From Nocardia pneumoniae NBRC 100136 (GTDB taxonomy: Bacteria > Actinomycetota > Actinomycetes > Mycobacteriales > Mycobacteriaceae), in NCBI RefSeq assembly GCF_000308755.1, contig NZ_BAGF01000084.1:124001-188000 (forward strand): a DNA stretch of 64,000 nucleotides, read 5' to 3'. Shown one piece after another: positions 59,295 to 64,000 of this stretch (within the stretch, counting starts at the first letter, position 1; each line of letters begins with the position of its first letter). The translations under genes were made by a program, and so were the position numbers. Under the pieces are notes generated by a model, which worked only from the letters and a program-made list of their open reading frames with translations, searched no databases and was not told where the DNA came from.

Positions 59295-62072
59295 GTGAAT
59301 TCGCCCTACGACTCCCCCTACGGCGATGAACCACATGGCAGCCGTCCGCAACGCAGTTCACCTCCAGCTCCCAACCCGTACCAGAATCCCCGCCCAGTGC
59401 CCCCGCCCGGCGCCCGGCCGGTCCCTCCGCCCGGTGCGCGTCCCGGCGCCCCGTTCCCCGGCGAGCCGCGCGGCCCGCAGCCGCCGCGCCGTCCCGTACC
59501 CTCGCCACAGGGTCGCCCGGCCCAGCAGGGCCGCCCACCCCAGCCCGGGCGTCCGCCGCAGCCGAATCGCGGCATGCCCGATCGTGCCGCCTCCGGCCCG
59601 CAGGCAACCCAGAAGATCCAGCGCGGCTCGCTGAGCGAGTCGGTGGCCGAGCGCGAGCGGCGCGGGCCTGCCACCGGTCCCCGCCCGATCACCGGGCAGC
59701 GCCCCGCGGTCGATCGCAACGGCCGTCGCGTCCCCGGAGCCGGACCCAGCACCGGCGAGCGCAGGCAGACCGCGGGTGGCCCGCCTTCCGGCCCGCCCCC
59801 GCGCCGGGGCGGCGGCAGCGGCGGCTCCGACGGGCCGGGGAGGCGCCGGCCCGCGGCGCAGAAGAAATCGCCGTGGCGCATCGTCCGCCGGACCCTCTAC
59901 GTCCTCGTCGCGCTGGCCATCCTGGTGCCGAGCGGCATCTTCCTGGCCGCGTACACCACGGTGTCGGTGCCGAAGCCGGGCGATCTGAAGACCAACCAGG
60001 TCGCCACCATCTTCGCCGCCGACGGCACCACGGTGGTCAGCAAAGTCGTTCCGCCCGAAGGCAACCGGACCGACGTCACCATCGAGCAGATTCCGCCGCA
60101 CGTGCGCAACGCGGTGATGGCGGCCGAGGACCGGGATTTCTACACCAACCCCGGCTTCTCGATCTCCGGCTTCGCGCGCGCGGCCAGGGACAATGTCCTC
60201 GGCAAGGAAAGCGCCGGTGGTGGCTCGACGATCACCCAGCAGTACGTGAAGAACGCGCTGGTGGGTGACGAGCGCTCGCTGACCCGCAAGATGCGTGAGC
60301 TGGTCATCTCGGCCAAGATGGCGCGCCAGTGGAGCAAGGACGAGATCCTCGCCGCCTATCTCAACACCATCTACTTCGGTCGTGGCGCCTACGGCATCGA
60401 TGCCGCTGCCAAGGCATATTTCGGCAAGCCGGTGCAGGATCTCACCGTCGCCGAGGGCGCGGTGCTCGCCGCCACCATTCAGCTGCCGTCCAGCCTGGAC
60501 CCGGAGAAGAATCCGGAAGGTGCGAAGACCCGCTGGAACTACGTGCTCGACGGCATGGTCTCCGGCGGCAACCTGGCCGCGTCCGAGCGGCAGAACCTCC
60601 AGTACCCGCAGGTCGTCCCGCTGGCGTCCACCAAGGACAAGGAGGGCGACTCCGGACCGGAGGGCCTGATCAAGACGCAGGTGCTCAAGGAGCTCGCCGC
60701 GGCTGGCATCAGCGAGCAGCAGCTGAACACCGCCGGTCTGCAGATCACCACCACGATCGACCCGAAGGCGCAGCAGGCGGCGATCGACGCGGTGACCAAG
60801 AACATGGACGGCGAGCCGGAGAACTTGCGCACCGCCGTCGTCTCGGTGGATCCGCGCACCGGCGCGGTGCGCGCCTACTACGGCGGCAGCGACGGCCAGG
60901 GCTACGACTTCGCCAACGCGGGCTTGCAGACCGGTTCCTCGTTCAAGGTCATCGGCCTCGCGGCGAACCTGGAGCTGGGCATCCCGCTCTCGCAGATGTA
61001 CGACAGCTCGCCGATCACCGTGAACGGCATCAAGATCACCAACGTCGAGGGCGAGCAGTGCGGCATGTGCACCATCGCCGAGGCGCTCAAGCGGTCGCTG
61101 AACACCAGCTTCTACCGCATGCAGCTGGACATGCAGAACGGTCCGCAGAAGATCGCCGCCATGGGCCACAAGCTCGGCATTCCGGAAACCATTCCGGGTG
61201 TGGGCAAGACGCTCACCGAGCCGGACGGCTCCGGCCCGAACAACGGCATCGTGCTCGGCCAGTACCAGGCGCGGCCGCTCGACATGGCGTCCGCCTACGC
61301 GACTTTGGCAGCCTCCGGCGTGTACCACGCGCCGCATTTCGTGTCGAAGGTGGTCACCGCCGACGGCCAGGTCCTGCTCGACCGCGGTGAGGTCGCCGGC
61401 GAGCAGCGCGTCTCGGCGGCGGTGGCCGACAACGTCACCGCGGCGATGAAGCCGATCGCCGGTTATTCGCGCAACCACGGCCTGGCGGGCGGCCGCGAAT
61501 CGGCGGCCAAGACCGGTACCGCACAGCTGGGCGATACGGGCGAGAACAAGGACGCCTGGATGGTCGGTTACACCCCGTCGTTGTCCACCGCGGTCTGGGT
61601 CGGCACCGAGCAGGGCGATCCGCTGCGCAATGCCAGTGGCGGCATGATCTACGGCTCCGGCCTGCCGTCGGACATCTGGAAGGCCACGATGGACGGCGCC
61701 TTGAAGGGCACCACGAACGAGACCTTCCCGAAGCCCGCCCCGATCAAGGGCCAGGCCGGTGTCCCCGAATGGTCGGCGCCGTACACGCCGCCGTCGTCGG
61801 TCGATTCCCCGCTGTTGCCGCCGGTCGTCGTCGCGCCGACGCAGGTGGAGGTCTTCCCCGGCATCGTTATCCCGGTCCCCGGCGTCCAACCTGCCCCGCA
61901 GCAGCCGCGTTCCCAGCAGCAGCGTGAGCAGGACTCGGGGCCGCTGCCGGGCCAGCCGGTCGCACCCACCGACGGTTCGTCCCCCACGGCCACCGGCGCA
62001 CCACGCGCGGGCAACAACGGGAACGGCAACGACGCGGGGACGACCGGAACAGCCCCGACCCGCGGCCGGTAG
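59295..62072 (+). CDS. ponA1: class A penicillin-binding protein PonA1
   Basis: 925 residues. A 190-residue Pro/Gly/Arg-rich cytosolic tail, one span (TLYVLVALAILVPSGIFLAAY), the GT51 domain (VMAAEDRDFYTNPGFSISG, GGGSTITQQYVKN, KMARQWSKDEILAAYLNTIYFGRGAYG), transpeptidase motifs TGSSFK, KRSLNTSFY and AAKTGTAQ, then a Pro/Gln/Gly-rich C-terminal tail. Builds polar peptidoglycan in mycobacteria. GTG 59295 has GGAG nine bases upstream; ATG 59280 is the alternative. Neighbours on both sides match Rv0049-Rv0051. Confidence 0.93.
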   Translation: MNSPYDSPYGDEPHGSRPQRSSPPAPNPYQNPRPVPPPGARPVPPPGARPGAPFPGEPRGPQPPRRPVPSPQGRPAQQGRPPQPGRPPQPNRGMPDRAASGPQATQKIQRGSLSESVAERERRGPATGPRPITGQRPAVDRNGRRVPGAGPSTGERRQTAGGPPSGPPPRRGGGSGGSDGPGRRRPAAQKKSPWRIVRRTLYVLVALAILVPSGIFLAAYTTVSVPKPGDLKTNQVATIFAADGTTVVSKVVPPEGNRTDVTIEQIPPHVRNAVMAAEDRDFYTNPGFSISGFARAARDNVLGKESAGGGSTITQQYVKNALVGDERSLTRKMRELVISAKMARQWSKDEILAAYLNTIYFGRGAYGIDAAAKAYFGKPVQDLTVAEGAVLAATIQLPSSLDPEKNPEGAKTRWNYVLDGMVSGGNLAASERQNLQYPQVVPLASTKDKEGDSGPEGLIKTQVLKELAAAGISEQQLNTAGLQITTTIDPKAQQAAIDAVTKNMDGEPENLRTAVVSVDPRTGAVRAYYGGSDGQGYDFANAGLQTGSSFKVIGLAANLELGIPLSQMYDSSPITVNGIKITNVEGEQCGMCTIAEALKRSLNTSFYRMQLDMQNGPQKIAAMGHKLGIPETIPGVGKTLTEPDGSGPNNGIVLGQYQARPLDMASAYATLAASGVYHAPHFVSKVVTADGQVLLDRGEVAGEQRVSAAVADNVTAAMKPIAGYSRNHGLAGGRESAAKTGTAQLGDTGENKDAWMVGYTPSLSTAVWVGTEQGDPLRNASGGMIYGSGLPSDIWKATMDGALKGTTNETFPKPAPIKGQAGVPEWSAPYTPPSSVDSPLLPPVVVAPTQVEVFPGIVIPVPGVQPAPQQPRSQQQREQDSGPLPGQPVAPTDGSSPTATGAPRAGNNGNGNDAGTTGTAPTRGR

Positions 62073-62083
62073 CCTCGGGTTCC

Positions 62084-63817
62084 GTGACCGATCAGCAGCT
62101 GGTGGTGCCACGGACGAACGGGAGGCCGCCGCTCTCCGACCGGGCCGGGGCCGGTGGGGCGTACTACGCCGCACCCGCCCCGCTCGCATCGGATCTCCGC
62201 TCGGCGGACGCGCGAGACCGGCCGAGCCGCACCGATTCGCTGACCGCCCAGCTGTCCACGGTGATCGGCGGGCCGGTCGGTGATCACGCCCTGATCGGGC
62301 GGGTGCGGTTCTGGACGCCGATGCGCGTGCTGCTGGCGTTCGCGGTCGTGTTCCTCGCACTCGGCTGGTTCGGCAAGGCGGGCTGCATTCAGCAGACCAC
62401 CGGCGCGGACGGCGACCTGACCCTCGACTGGAACAACGGCCGCCAATACGTGGCCATGTGCTACTCGGACACCGTGCCGCTCTACGGCGCGGAGCGGCTG
62501 AACGAGGGCGCCTTCCCGTACAAGAAACATTGGATCGAGCAAACTCCCGACGGCGGCCGGGAGATCCGGTACATGGAATACCCGGTGCTCTCGGGCCTGT
62601 ACCAGTATTTCGCGATGCGGATCGCCAAGAGCTGGGACGCCGCGCCGCTGCCCGGCGCGCTGCAAGTGGTGATCTACTTCAACGTCGTCGCGTTCGGGCT
62701 GGCGATGGCCTGGCTGGTCACCATCTGGGCGTCGGCGCTGCTGGCCGGTCGCCGGATCTGGGACGCGGCGCTGGTCGCCTGCTCGCCGTTGGTGATCGTG
62801 CACGCGTTCACCAATTTCGACGCGCTCGCAACCGCTTTCGCCGCGACCGGCCTGCTCGCCTGGGCCCGGCGCAAACCCGTGCTCGCCGGGATCCTGCTCG
62901 GTCTCGGCGGCGCCGCGAAGCTGTATCCGCTGCTGCTGCTCGGACCCATCGTGGTGCTGTGCCTGCGCACCGAGACGATGCAGCGGACCCCGCGCACCCA
63001 CCTCGGCCTGCGACTGCGCGATGTGGACGGCTGGCCGACGTTCCTGGCGTGGGTACGTGAGACGCCCTACCGCATCCAATTCCTCAGCGCCCGCCCGCTC
63101 GGCGCCGCGTCCGTCACGGTGTCGGCGGCACTGGCCACCTGGCTGGCGGTGAATCTGCCGATCGCCGCGCTGTACCCGAACGGATGGCGAGAGTTCTTCC
63201 GGCTGAACACCACCCGGCACGCCGATCCGGACTCGATCTACAACGTGATCTCCTCGTTCACCGGCTGGCCCGGTTTCGACGGCGTACTCGACCACGGGGA
63301 GCAGCCGGTCATCCTGAACGCCGTCTCCCTGCTCGCGTTCGTCGTGGCCTGCGCGGTGATCGGCTATATCGGTCTCACCGCGCCGCGGCGCCCGCGGCTG
63401 GCACAGCTGTGCTTCCTGGTGGTCGCGGCCTTCCTGCTGACGAACAAGGTGTGGAGCCCGCAGTATTCGCTGTGGCTGGTGCCGTTGGCCGTGCTCGCGC
63501 TGCCGCATCGGCGCATCCTGCTGGCCTGGATGACCGTCGACGCACTGGTCTGGGTGCCGCGCATGTTCTACTACCTCGGCCTGGACCGCAAGGGACTGCC
63601 CGAGCAGTGGTTCACCGGCACGGTGCTGCTGCGTGACCTCGCGGTGGTAGGGCTGTGCGCGCTGATCGTGCGCCAGATCTACCGCCCGGAGGAGGACCTG
63701 GTCCGCTTCGACTACGTCGACGACCCGGCCGGTGGCATTGTCGACCGGACGCCGGACCCGCTCTTGCCGTGGCTACCCGAGCCGCTGCGGCCGCGGGTGG
63801 CCGTCGCGCGAGGCTGA
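62084..63817 (+). CDS. GT87-type membrane glycosyltransferase (Rv0051-like)
   Basis: 577 residues with about ten membrane segments. After a 70-residue cytosolic head, an external loop carries DLTLDWNNGRQYVAMCYSDTVPLYGAERLNEGAFPY and the acidic pattern of GT-C enzymes (RYMEYPVLSGLYQYF). Later spans include VIYFNVVAFGLAMAWLVTIW and AVSLLAFVVACAVIGYIGL. GT87 enzymes use polyprenyl-phosphate mannose; the acceptor here is unknown. GTG 62084, 11 bp after ponA1. Confidence 0.87.
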   Translation: MTDQQLVVPRTNGRPPLSDRAGAGGAYYAAPAPLASDLRSADARDRPSRTDSLTAQLSTVIGGPVGDHALIGRVRFWTPMRVLLAFAVVFLALGWFGKAGCIQQTTGADGDLTLDWNNGRQYVAMCYSDTVPLYGAERLNEGAFPYKKHWIEQTPDGGREIRYMEYPVLSGLYQYFAMRIAKSWDAAPLPGALQVVIYFNVVAFGLAMAWLVTIWASALLAGRRIWDAALVACSPLVIVHAFTNFDALATAFAATGLLAWARRKPVLAGILLGLGGAAKLYPLLLLGPIVVLCLRTETMQRTPRTHLGLRLRDVDGWPTFLAWVRETPYRIQFLSARPLGAASVTVSAALATWLAVNLPIAALYPNGWREFFRLNTTRHADPDSIYNVISSFTGWPGFDGVLDHGEQPVILNAVSLLAFVVACAVIGYIGLTAPRRPRLAQLCFLVVAAFLLTNKVWSPQYSLWLVPLAVLALPHRRILLAWMTVDALVWVPRMFYYLGLDRKGLPEQWFTGTVLLRDLAVVGLCALIVRQIYRPEEDLVRFDYVDDPAGGIVDRTPDPLLPWLPEPLRPRVAVARG

Positions 63818-63846
63818 CCGCCCGGCCGATCAGCCTCGTCGAGCGC

Positions 63847-64000
63847 TCACCGGGTGCGCAGGAAGCGCGCCTGCTGCCCCGGCTCCTGCGGCAGCATATC
63901 CAAATCGAGCTGCCACGCACTGCCGGTCCACGGATCGAACAGCGGGGTGCCGCCCACGGTGGGCAGGTGCCTGCACAACTGCGACAGCGACGCCACGGTG
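63847..64000 (-). CDS. C-terminal part of an unknown protein
   Basis: The last 50 codons of a minus-strand gene entering from beyond the window: TVASLSQLCRHLPTVGGTPL, FDPWTGSAWQLDLDMLPQEP, ARFLRTR, stop at 63847-63849. The codon pattern is coding-like. No family recognised from this fragment. Convergent with the GT87 gene, 29 bp apart. Confidence 0.55.
   Translation of the reverse strand, partial: TVASLSQLCRHLPTVGGTPLFDPWTGSAWQLDLDMLPQEPGQQARFLRTR

Noticed and set aside
59358..62360. 1000-codon open frame antisense to ponA1
   Set aside because: Long antisense frames are expected in DNA of this GC content; the protein is His/Arg/Gly-rich with no motif, and the sense frame is a clear penicillin-binding protein.

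Overview
The window is chromosomal DNA of a high-GC actinobacterium, most likely a Nocardia or close relative in the Nocardiaceae. The signs are many GTG starts, ATGA start/stop overlaps inside operons, F420-type oxidoreductases, an LpqH-type lipoprotein, a GH63 glucosylglycerate hydrolase, and gene order like the origin-proximal part of mycobacterial chromosomes (AlgH, leuS, then ino1-PadR-DUF1707-DUF5318-ponA1-GT87, compare Rv0038, Rv0041 and Rv0046c-Rv0051). I see no rRNA, tRNA, CRISPR array, insertion sequence or prophage.

Layout. 0.1-6.7 kb: IRED-like reductase with a divergent HxlR regulator, glycerate kinase, exported TAP-like hydrolase, GNAT, acyltransferase, AlgH. 6.7-10.6 kb: ECF sigma factor SigL with its zinc anti-sigma factor RslA, then a DrrAB-like ABC exporter and an EXLDI protein. 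10.7-15.4 kb: an uncharacterised biosynthetic operon (ThDP enzyme, SRPBCC protein, KAS III-like enzyme with an altered active site, a micro-ORF, a HisC-like aminotransferase) with a SigL-type promoter in front. 15.6-17.7 kb: three coupled small genes divergent from an XRE regulator. 17.7-28.6 kb: glucosylglycerate hydrolase, SDR, leuS, SdpI-like protein, cupin, GH25 lysozyme, PhoX, membrane protein, LpqH.

28.7-34.1 kb: a four-gene module with two unrecognised proteins, a TPR protein and a CHAT (caspase-like) protease with His and Cys in place. An exact tandem 80-bp MIRU-like repeat is spliced between genes one and two by overlapping start/stop codons. This is the best candidate for an undescribed system here.

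34.3-44.3 kb: F420 enzyme, duplicated His-rich metal-binding protein, polar amino-acid ABC importer with a receptor-permease fusion, LLM oxidoreductase, SugC-like ATPase, HxlR/thiolase pair, two membrane proteins, MenC. 44.3-46.0 kb is degenerate, with a broken secreted-protein gene. 46.0-51.0 kb: the Rv0184/Rv0185-like pair and the receptor and permeases of a CUT1 sugar importer, whose likely ATPase lies 7 kb away. 51.2-64 kb: two class A penicillin-binding proteins flanking tandem GyrI-like proteins, an orphan RelE-like fragment, ino1-PadR, DUF1707 proteins and DUF5318, then a GT87 glycosyltransferase and the end of an unknown gene.

Regulatory logic visible in the DNA: SigL appears to read its own promoter and that of the ThDP operon. 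Several divergent regulator/target pairs carry palindromes between them. Convergent genes are often separated by long perfect hairpins without U-tracts.
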